Shown piece by piece: positions 1-5,149 of a stretch of DNA of 7,448 nucleotides; the first letter of the stretch is position 1, and each line of letters begins with the position of its first letter. The stretch spans positions 1 to 7,448 of the forward strand of contig JAICVV010000095.1 in assembly GCA_025935155.1 (NCBI GenBank), in the 5' to 3' direction. A program made the position numbers and the translations under genes. A model generated the notes under the pieces. That model was given only the letters and a program-made list of their open reading frames with translations. It ran no database searches and was not told where the DNA came from. Source of the stretch: Alphaproteobacteria bacterium (GTDB lineage: Bacteria; Pseudomonadota; Alphaproteobacteria; Micropepsales; Micropepsaceae).

Positions 1-294
1 GACGCCGGGATCGCCGCCGATCAGCAGCGCCGAACCCGGCACGATGCCGCCGCCGCACACGCGATTGAACTCCGCGATGCCAGTGGTGCGCCGCGGCGGG
101 AGTTCATCGGCGGTCTGCAGGTCTTCCAGCGCGAACGGCCGCCCCTTGCTGCGCCGCGCGCCGGCACCGGCCGGAATCGCTGCCGCTTCCTCCACAATCG
201 TGTTCCATCCGCCGCACGCATCGCATTTGCCATTCCATTTGGAATACGCCGCGCCGCAGGATTGGCAAACGAAGGACGGCTGTGATCGCGCCAT
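1..294 (-). CDS. radA: DNA repair protein RadA (N-terminal part, runs off the left edge)
   Basis: RadA/Sms is a RecA-like ATPase that promotes branch migration of recombination intermediates in the cytoplasm. Only the first 98 residues are in the window. They contain the N-terminal four-cysteine zinc finger (Cys10, Cys13, Cys24, Cys27, as CQSCG and CDACGGW), a linker, the conserved stretch RRTTGIAEFNRVCGGGIVPGSALLIGGDPGV, and the beginning of the Walker A loop (GGDPGV at 93-98), which is cut by the window edge. The start is an ATG at 294-292 giving the usual MARSQPSFVCQSCG opening. A GGGAG ribosome-binding sequence lies 11 bases upstream and overlaps the base of a palindromic repeat. It lies downstream of the alr-mla operon on the same strand but is separated from it by a plus-strand lipoprotein gene, so it may need its own promoter. 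Identity is secure; the ATPase and Lon-like domains lie outside the window. Confidence 0.95.
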   Translation of the reverse strand, partial: MARSQPSFVCQSCGAAYSKWNGKCDACGGWNTIVEEAAAIPAGAGARRSKGRPFALEDLQTADELPPRRTTGIAEFNRVCGGGIVPGSALLIGGDPGV

Positions 295-307
295 CGCGCT
301 CACTTCT

Positions 308-350
308 CCCTCTCCCCCGCCTTAGCGGGGGAGAGGGTTGGGGTGAGGGG
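308..350 (-). repeat. REP-like palindromic repeat A, copy 1
   Basis: A perfect 13-bp stem (308-320 with 325-337) closes a 4-base loop CTTA. Read on the minus strand, a C-rich flank of the type CCCCCTCACCCCAA precedes the stem. Copy 2 at 851-893 has the same flank-plus-stem layout in the opposite orientation. C-rich palindromes of this type are common intergenic repeats in proteobacterial genomes (general knowledge). This copy sits in the radA leader between two divergent genes, and its stem ends 13 bases before the radA start codon. Confidence 0.85.
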
Positions 351-480
351 GTGGTTCTGGCAATCGTCCATCTGACGTCCGGCGGTAGAGAACATCCAAC
401 AGTATCCTGATTCGTCGTCCGTCCGTTGCCATGGAACTCGAGGGTCCGGTAGTCTTTCGTGAATAATCGGGGGCTATCTG

Positions 481-843
481 ATGCGCTTTGCAATCGTGTT
501 TTTTTGCGGCGTTCTGCTTTGCAGCTGCATATCCGCTGGCACAGCCGTGGATCAAAACAAAGTCTCTGAGTTCGTACGTGGCAAAACTACTTACTCGGAA
601 GTTATTGCCGCTCTGGGTCAGCCAAACGCGGATACCGTGATGCAGGACGGTGCGCACATAATCGTTTACACGCATACACAGGCCGCCGCGCGGCCTCAGA
701 GCTTTATTCCGATTGTCGGACCGTTGGTCGCCAAGGCAGATGCCACAACGGACAGCTACACATTTACTTTCAATCCGTCAGGCGTGCTCGTCTCATATGG
801 CGCAACGCACGCCCAGGCCACATCTGGAACATTTGGGAATTAG
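481..843 (+). CDS. BamE/SmpA-like small lipoprotein
   Basis: Predicted exported lipoprotein of 120 residues. It begins with a short basic start, a hydrophobic segment (residues 3-15) and a lipobox-like LCSC with the acceptor Cys16, so signal peptidase II processing is likely. The mature part carries a BamE/SmpA/OmlA-like motif, FVRGKTTYSEVIAALGQPNA at about 32-51, followed by beta-strand-like segments (IIVYTHTQ, SYTFTFNPSGVLVSYG). Family members are usually outer-membrane lipoproteins that help outer-membrane protein assembly, but many single-domain paralogues have no known role, and this is probably not the housekeeping BamE. The ATG follows GGGGGC at good spacing. The gene runs against every close neighbour, is flanked by two inverted repeat copies, and is lower in G+C: 58 of its first 120 bases, against 40 of 60 in a sampled alr stretch. 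This suggests acquisition by transfer (inference). Confidence 0.8.
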   Translation: MRFAIVFFCGVLLCSCISAGTAVDQNKVSEFVRGKTTYSEVIAALGQPNADTVMQDGAHIIVYTHTQAAARPQSFIPIVGPLVAKADATTDSYTFTFNPSGVLVSYGATHAQATSGTFGN

Positions 844-850
844 GGATCGC

Positions 851-893
851 CCCCTCACCCTTACCCTCTCCCCCACCTTCGTGGGGGAGAGGG
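851..893 (+). repeat. REP-like palindromic repeat A, copy 2
   Basis: A perfect 13-bp stem (864-876 with 881-893) closes the loop CTTC and is preceded by the C-rich flank CCCCTCACCCTTA. The stem differs from copy 1 at the innermost base pairs but stays fully paired (CGC/GCG there, CAC/GTG here). It lies between the convergent ends of the lipoprotein gene and the 77-residue gene. The hairpin could slow transcription from both sides, but it has no T-run, so a classical terminator is not supported. Confidence 0.85.
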
Positions 894-918
894 AATCCAT
901 TTGTGCACGGTTATCAGG

Positions 919-1152
919 CTAGCGAACGGGCTCAATCCGTTGAATTTTGGCCCCAGCGCGCTCTACGTCTTGCAATGCAGAGCGTTGCGCATCCCGAAGC
1001 GTTTCTGCTTCACGGGCGAACTCCAGAACGATTTCATTTTTCTGGAATGAAATAGTTGCGTCATCGCATCCGGCTTCAAAGAAGCGATCTTCAAAATCAT
1101 TCGCTTCTGGATCGAGCCCCGATGCGATGATTGAAAACTGAAACGTCTTCAC
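919..1152 (-). CDS. Conserved small protein translationally coupled to mlaF
   Basis: A protein of 77 residues with no signal peptide or membrane segment, acidic in its first half. It starts at GTG 1152-1150, which overlaps the mlaF stop codon (GTGA), with a GGAAG/AAGG Shine-Dalgarno inside the end of mlaF. The opening FSIIASGLDPEANDFEDRFFEAGCDDATISFQ looks like a compact alpha/beta domain. I recall the same block in alphaproteobacterial hypothetical proteins, some of which continue after the IEP motif into a helix-turn-helix region; this is from memory and unchecked. Here the protein stops at IEPVR, about 25 bases before repeat A copy 2, so the C-terminus may have been lost. Function unknown. 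Co-translation with MlaF is compatible with a role linked to lipid transport, but the gene could simply be a passenger. The coding call is firm because of the overlap and the protein-like composition. Confidence 0.8.
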   Translation of the reverse strand: MKTFQFSIIASGLDPEANDFEDRFFEAGCDDATISFQKNEIVLEFAREAETLRDAQRSALQDVERAGAKIQRIEPVR

Positions 1153-1931
1153 GCCCTTACTTCCATTTTGATCGGGCCTTGGGCGCGGCCGTGGATGAAC
1201 TGGTCGACAAGCGCGCTTTCGCTACTGTCGATCTCGGCGGTCGGACCGGCCCAGACGATCCTGCCCTTGTAGAGCATGGCGATGTGATCGGAGATTTTCC
1301 GCGCACTCACCATGTCGTGCGTAATGGATAAGGTGGTGACGCCGAGATCCTTCACGGTCGACACGATCAGGTCGTTAATTACATCGGCCATAATGGGATC
1401 GAGGCCGGTGGTGGGCTCATCGAAGAAAATGATCTCCGGGTCGGCGGCGATGGCGCGGGCGAGCCCGACGCGCTTCTGCATGCCGCCGGACAGTTCCGCG
1501 GGCGACAGCATGGCCACATCGCTGCCCAGTCCCACTTTCGCAAGCTTCTCGATGGCGATGTCGCGGGCGCGGGCGCGGCTCACGCCGCGGCCCTGAATGA
1601 GGCCGAACGCAACGTTCTCCCAGACCGGCAGGGAATCGAACAGCGCGGCACCCTGGAACAGCATGCCGAACTTCTTCAGCACGGTATCGCGCGCGCTTCC
1701 CTTAAGATGCGTCACTTCCTGGCCGTCCACAAAAATCTGACCTTCCTCGGGGCGCAGGATGCCCAGCACGCATTTGATCATGACCGATTTGCCGGTGCCG
1801 GAGCCGCCGATCACCACCTGCGAATGACCCGGCTGAATGGCGAGATCGACGCCATCCAGCACGATCTTGTCGCCGAAGCGCTTTTTCACGCCGCGCAATT
1901 CGATTTTGGGAACCGCCGCCACGCCGCTCAC
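1149..1931 (-). CDS. mlaF: MlaF-type ABC transporter ATP-binding protein
   Basis: Cytoplasmic ATPase subunit of an MlaFE-type (Ttg2A-like) transporter that moves phospholipids between the inner membrane and the periplasmic side. With a GTG start at 1931-1929 it has 260 residues, the usual size. Visible motifs are Walker A GGSGTGKS (42-49), Q-loop FQG (Gln93), signature LSGGMQKR (147-154), Walker B IIFFDE (167-172), D-loop GLDP (176-179) and the switch histidine in SITHD (His205). All catalytic residues are present. An open frame extends further upstream to 2060, but it would run deep into mlaE; the GTG that overlaps the mlaE stop (GTGA) fits the tight operon better. A second GTG at 1922 is possible. 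No strong Shine-Dalgarno precedes the start, so translation probably depends on coupling to mlaE. Confidence 0.93.
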   Translation of the reverse strand: MSGVAAVPKIELRGVKKRFGDKIVLDGVDLAIQPGHSQVVIGGSGTGKSVMIKCVLGILRPEEGQIFVDGQEVTHLKGSARDTVLKKFGMLFQGAALFDSLPVWENVAFGLIQGRGVSRARARDIAIEKLAKVGLGSDVAMLSPAELSGGMQKRVGLARAIAADPEIIFFDEPTTGLDPIMADVINDLIVSTVKDLGVTTLSITHDMVSARKISDHIAMLYKGRIVWAGPTAEIDSSESALVDQFIHGRAQGPIKMEVRA

Positions 1932-2701
1932 CGCGAGAACAACAGCGAAGTCAGAATGTAATTCGCGGCCAGAATAAGGATGGAGGCGGAGACAACCGCA
2001 TTGGTGGTGGCCGCACCCACGCCTTGCGCGCCACCCTTGGAATTGAAACCGTTGAAGCAACCCATCAGCGCGATGATGAAGCCGAACACCGCTGCCTTGA
2101 TGAGGCCGGAGGTCACATCCTGCCGCGTGACAAAATCCACCGTATTCTTCAGGTAGATGCTGCCGTTGAAACCGAGGCTCGCGGTGCCCACCACATAGCC
2201 GCCGAAAATACCGATGGAGTCGGCAATGGCGACAAGGATGGGCATGGAGATCACGGCCGCCACCAGCCGCGGCACAACCAGATATTTGATGGGATTGGTG
2301 GAAAGCGTGGTGAGCGCGTCGATCTGCTCCGTCACGCGCATGGTGCCGATTTCTGCAGCAATGGCCGCGGCCACGCGCCCCGCCACCATCAGGCCGGCAA
2401 TCACCGGCCCGAGCTCGCGCGTGATGCCCAGCGCCACGATCTGCGGCACGATGGATTCGGCGCCGTAGCGGTTACCGCCGATGTAAATCTGCAGCGCCAG
2501 CACGCCGCCAGTGAAGAACGCCGTGAGTCCCACAACCGGCAGCGAAAAATACCCGATGCGCATCAGCTGTTGCGCAATCAGCCACCAGTAGACTGGCGGC
2601 CGCGCAACAGCGCTGACGGAGTCGCCCGCGAACAGCGACACCCGCCCGGTTTCGCGAAAGAACCCGAGCGTCACCCGGCCGATGGCGGCAAACACATTCA
2701 T
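1928..2701 (-). CDS. mlaE: MlaE-type ABC transporter permease
   Basis: Inner-membrane permease of the MlaE (DUF140) family, 257 residues, close to the size of E. coli MlaE. An amphipathic N-terminal region is followed by about five hydrophobic segments (near 50-72, 88-116, 143-171, 199-215 and 236-254). The family hallmark EIGTMRVTEQIDAL (117-130) is intact; it forms the cytoplasmic coupling region that contacts the ATPase. The ATG at 2701-2699 overlaps the alr stop codon (ATGA). Its product should pair with the MlaF encoded immediately downstream. Genes for MlaD (MCE domain), MlaC and MlaB are not in the window, so the substrate-binding partner must be encoded elsewhere or be absent. Confidence 0.93.
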   Translation of the reverse strand: MNVFAAIGRVTLGFFRETGRVSLFAGDSVSAVARPPVYWWLIAQQLMRIGYFSLPVVGLTAFFTGGVLALQIYIGGNRYGAESIVPQIVALGITRELGPVIAGLMVAGRVAAAIAAEIGTMRVTEQIDALTTLSTNPIKYLVVPRLVAAVISMPILVAIADSIGIFGGYVVGTASLGFNGSIYLKNTVDFVTRQDVTSGLIKAAVFGFIIALMGCFNGFNSKGGAQGVGAATTNAVVSASILILAANYILTSLLFSR

Positions 2702-3804
2702 GCAGCGGGCTCGTATTGCCGTGCCATGCGCGCGCCCAGCGATGTCAGCACTTCGTAGCTGGCGGTGCCTGCGGCACCCGCGAATTCCTCCAGCGAAATC
2801 GTATCGCCGAGAAACTCGACATCGGCGCCGAGCTTCAGCGCGTCCGGCGGAATATCGGTGGCATCCAGGGTCACCAAATCCATGGAGACGCGGCCCGCCA
2901 CGGCCGCGCGCGTGCCCGCAATCGCGCCGCTCCCCCTGTTGCCGATGGCGCGCATGAGACCGTCTGCGTATCCCAATCCGATGGTTGCCAGAGTTGAAGA
3001 CCGCGTGGCGCGGAAGGTGGCTCCGTAGCCAACGCTCTCCCCAGTGTCAACGCGCCGCAGCTGGAGGATTTGGCCCGTCAGCACAGCCACCACCGCGAAC
3101 GGATTGGCCATGCCGGTGCAGGGATTTCCGCCGTAGAGGCCGATGCCGGGCCGCACGAGATCGAAGCAGTAATCGGGCCCCAGCAGCGCGCCGGCGGAAG
3201 CGGCAAGGCTCGCCGGTGCCGGCGGAAGCGAGGCCAGCGCAGCGCGGAAGCGGTCGCGTTGCAATGCGTTCATCGGCGAGGTGCAATCGTCGGCGCAGGC
3301 GAGATGGCTCATCCACAGCACGATATTGAGGCCGCGCAGGCGCATGGCGGATTCCGCAGAAAGCGTGGCGCGCTCGTACTCCGGCAAGCCAAGACGGTTC
3401 ATGCCGGTGTCGAGATGGATGGCGCAATCGAGCGTCGCGTTGCGCGCGCGCGCTGCGGTGCTCCAGGTTTCGATTTCGAACAGCGAATTCAGCACCGGCG
3501 TGAGCCGGTGCGAAATCAGCGGCGCCACGGTTGCCTGATGCGCGCCGTCCAGCACGAAAATGCGCGCCTGGGGCTGTAATGGCCGCAGCGCAATCCCCTC
3601 CTCCACCCGCGCGACAAAGAAGATATCGCATCCGGCATCGGCCAACGTCCGCGCGACCGGCTCCATACCTAGACCGTAGGCGTCCGCCTTGACGGCAGCA
3701 GCGACGCGCGCAGGCGCGCAGCGGCGGATAAATTCACGATAGTTGTTGGCGAGCGCGCCAAGGCGAATGGTCAGGCGCGCGGATTCAAAACCGGAAATTC
3801 CCAT
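2698..3804 (-). CDS. alr: Alanine racemase
   Basis: PLP-dependent interconversion of L- and D-alanine in the cytoplasm, supplying D-alanine for peptidoglycan. It has 368 residues, the normal family length: an N-terminal TIM barrel and a C-terminal beta domain. The PLP lysine is Lys39 in AAAVKADAYGLG, the catalytic tyrosine of the other face is Tyr260 in ESVGYGATF, and Arg218 in RPGIGLYG should contact the PLP ring nitrogen. Met308-Asp309 (RVSMDL) and Tyr350 (SYEVLT) are also present. The position that in Bacillus-type enzymes is a carbamylated lysine just before DTGM is His130 here (IHLDTGMNRLG). The start is ATG 3804, which gives a complete N-terminus although its Shine-Dalgarno is weak. It is the first gene of an overlapping alr-mlaE-mlaF operon, and the 62-residue gene lies 67 bases upstream on the same strand. 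Confidence 0.96.
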   Translation of the reverse strand: MGISGFESARLTIRLGALANNYREFIRRCAPARVAAAVKADAYGLGMEPVARTLADAGCDIFFVARVEEGIALRPLQPQARIFVLDGAHQATVAPLISHRLTPVLNSLFEIETWSTAARARNATLDCAIHLDTGMNRLGLPEYERATLSAESAMRLRGLNIVLWMSHLACADDCTSPMNALQRDRFRAALASLPPAPASLAASAGALLGPDYCFDLVRPGIGLYGGNPCTGMANPFAVVAVLTGQILQLRRVDTGESVGYGATFRATRSSTLATIGLGYADGLMRAIGNRGSGAIAGTRAAVAGRVSMDLVTLDATDIPPDALKLGADVEFLGDTISLEEFAGAAGTASYEVLTSLGARMARQYEPAA

Positions 3805-3871
3805 TGCCGGGAGAATGACAGCAGGGCGCTACCAGCGAAAGCCCCGCCAAATGCAATGCAGCAGCGAATTC

Positions 3872-4060
3872 TCAGTTCGGCTTGCGCGATTTCACTTCCT
3901 GATAGATCAGCTGCTCGCCGCGAAGAATCTCCACGCCCGAATACTGCGCGTCCAGCACGGAGCGGGCGAGTTCCTTCGCCTGCTCATCGCTGAAGCACTG
4001 GGTCGTGTAGAAGCACGCCGGCGATCCGTCGTCTCGCAAGAATTGAAGTTGATACGTCAT
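3872..4060 (-). CDS. Conserved small protein of unknown function (62 residues)
   Basis: Starting from the ATG at 4060-4058, the product is 62 residues with no signal peptide or membrane segment. It begins with a strand-like MTYQLQFLRDDGSPACFYTTQC, continues through a helix-like DEQAKELARSVLDA, and ends with strand-like SGVEILRGEQLIYQEV, suggesting a small beta-alpha-beta fold. AAAGGGG lies about 8 bases upstream of this ATG, which makes it preferable to an in-frame GTG at 4093. The repeated pattern of YxLxF at the start and VEIxRGxxxIYQE near the end resembles small alphaproteobacterial hypothetical proteins I have seen, but I know no function. It lies 67 bases before alr on the same strand with no evident terminator between, so it may be co-transcribed with alr. 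Confidence 0.7.
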   Translation of the reverse strand: MTYQLQFLRDDGSPACFYTTQCFSDEQAKELARSVLDAQYSGVEILRGEQLIYQEVKSRKPN

Positions 4061-4346
4061 GGCTACGGCCCCTTTACCCTTCGCCGTGTCCACAGGTTAT
4101 CGAAAACCCGCAGACATTTCCCGATTCACGGCTCGATCATCCACAGCTAATCAGCGCCGTTCACCATTTTGGTACTTGTACTTTGAGGAGATTCTTGGGC
4201 GCGAAAATGGCAATGCAGCCGATTCGACGCGCTTTTCCCTACCAAGGCGCCCGTCTGAACGAGGTATTCAGCCAGCATTCACAAGAGGTTAACCATTCTC
4301 CTCCGTCACAGGGCTGGGATCAACGAGAACCCTGGGAGAAACCATC
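4061..4346. other. Divergent intergenic region
   Basis: This 286-base gap separates the minus-strand 62-residue gene from the plus-strand secreted-protein gene, so it should hold promoters for both. I could not pick a convincing -35/-10 pair. A single TTAACC half-site of the CtrA type (at 4290-4295) and two imperfect DnaA-box-like words (4086-4094 and 4137-4145) are visible, but none exceeds chance. A GGGAG Shine-Dalgarno precedes the plus-strand ATG. Confidence 0.5.
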
Positions 4347-4895
4347 ATGCATGGGCTTACAAAATTTGCGCTCGGCATCGCAATGCTGGGCGGAACGGCG
4401 GCTGCCGCGCATGCCAACGTCACGATGGATACACTGGCGCGGGCGCATTACGACGCGCACCAGCCGTGCCACTATTATCTCAACCACAATCTGCCGGGCC
4501 CGAAGCGCTGCACCCGCTTCTTCTCAAACGCGCTGGGCTCGCATGTTTATGTGGGCAACGGGTTTGTATTCCGCGACCACGATACCTTCGTCCGCTTCCG
4601 CGACCGCGGCTGGTTCAAGGACGAAACGCGGCTTGCCGCGAGAGAAGACACACAGCGCGCGCGTGAAGATCGCGCTCGGGAGCATGAGGAAATGCAGGCA
4701 GACGAGCAGGATCAGTATGCCGATCGCGATGCTGATGAGGGCTCAGGCGGCGCCTCGCGCGGTGACGCAGCGCGCAACACCGGCTCCGGCGGAGCTTCAC
4801 GCGGCGCAATGGTGTACCCAAAGGTGGAATCCGGCGGCGCCGGGCACGGTGAGCATGTTCACCAGGGAGGCTCTGGCGGCGCCTCCGGGTATTGA
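4347..4895 (+). CDS. Secreted protein with a SGGAS-repeat C-terminal tail
   Basis: Predicted exported protein of 182 residues. It has a Sec-type signal peptide (basic start, hydrophobic 8-21) with a likely cleavage after AHA (residue 23). The mature N-terminal part (24-92) is rich in His, Tyr, Arg and Phe, with two cysteines (41 and 55) that could form a disulfide. Next comes a highly charged Glu/Arg/Asp/Gln stretch (93-131), probably helical. The tail carries four Gly/Ser repeats: GSGGAS at 132-137 and 146-151, SGGAG at 162-166 and GGSGGAS at 174-180, ending in Gly-Tyr. GGGAG lies 8 bases before the ATG. I recognise no family; the tail suggests a flexible or surface-exposed linker. The gene runs opposite to its neighbours and converges on dnaB across a composite repeat. 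Confidence 0.8.
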   Translation: MHGLTKFALGIAMLGGTAAAAHANVTMDTLARAHYDAHQPCHYYLNHNLPGPKRCTRFFSNALGSHVYVGNGFVFRDHDTFVRFRDRGWFKDETRLAAREDTQRAREDRAREHEEMQADEQDQYADRDADEGSGGASRGDAARNTGSGGASRGAMVYPKVESGGAGHGEHVHQGGSGGASGY

Positions 4896-4942
4896 CGGTG
4901 ATTTTCCTGCGCTGAACCACGGCTGACCTCGTATCTGATTTC

Positions 4943-5007
4943 CACCCTCCCCTTGAGGGAGGGTCGAAATTTGCGAGCGCAGGCGAAGCAAATTTCGGGG
5001 AGGGGTG
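4943..5007 (+). repeat. Composite palindromic repeat B, unit 1
   Basis: The unit holds two nested hairpins: an 8-bp stem ACCCTCCC/GGGAGGGT (4944-4951 with 4957-4964) and a 10-bp stem CGAAATTTGC/GCAAATTTCG (4965-4974 with 4988-4997) around a 13-base loop. The outer CCCTCCCC (4945-4952) can also pair with the closing GGGGAGGG (4997-5004). Unit 2 has the same plan in the opposite orientation. It lies 48 bases past the stop codon of the secreted-protein gene. Confidence 0.85.
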
Positions 5008-5023
5008 TGTTCAGCGTGAGGTT

Positions 5024-5089
5024 AACCCCTCCCCGAAAAATCTTCCGCTGCGCTCCAGATTTTTCGACCCTCCTTCAAGGGGAGGGTTG
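5024..5089 (-). repeat. Composite palindromic repeat B, unit 2 (inverted)
   Basis: On the minus strand this repeats the layout of unit 1: a CCCTCC/GGAGGG hairpin (5067-5073 with 5081-5087) and a 10-bp stem with a 13-base loop (5034-5043 with 5057-5066). The stem sequence differs from unit 1 but remains fully paired. The two units face each other across an 18-base spacer and share an 11-bp inverted junction (4996-5006 with 5025-5035). Such paired REP units resemble bacterial interspersed mosaic elements. Its position between convergent genes fits an insulating or RNA-stabilising role (inference). Confidence 0.85.
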
Positions 5090-5149
5090 GGTTACAGCCT
5101 GACGATATCATGCTCTACCATCCGCAGAGCCTTGGCAGCGGCGGGCCCT

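Noticed and set aside
851..893. Repeat A copy 2 as a classical rho-independent terminator.
   Set aside because: The stem is strong but no T-run follows on either strand, so only a repeat is claimed.
301..893. The inverted repeat pair as ends of an insertion sequence or CRISPR repeats.
   Set aside because: There is no transposase gene between them, only two copies exist, they are self-palindromic, and no spacer-like array is present.
1932..2060. Open frame extending mlaF upstream to an ATG at 2060.
   Set aside because: It would add 43 residues unlike any MlaF N-terminus and run deep into mlaE; the GTG overlapping the mlaE stop gives the normal length.
2024..2758. Long plus-strand open frame (244 codons) opposite mlaE.
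   Set aside because: Its composition is rich in His, Arg and Ala as expected for an antisense shadow of a GC-rich gene, and mlaE on the other strand is unambiguous.
4086..4145. Two DnaA-box-like words (7/9 and 8/9 matches) in the gap between the 62-residue gene and the secreted-protein gene, suggestive of an origin near dnaB.
   Set aside because: One or two 8/9 matches are expected by chance in a window this size, and there is no AT-rich unwinding region or box cluster.
4285..4300. CtrA-like TTAACC half-site ahead of the secreted-protein gene.
   Set aside because: The second TTAA half-site at the correct spacing is absent.
4183..4926. A 247-codon plus-strand frame overlapping the secreted-protein gene.
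   Set aside because: The overlapping frame at 4347 has a signal peptide, a Shine-Dalgarno and regular repeats; the longer frame shows Trp/Arg/Ser-rich shadow composition.
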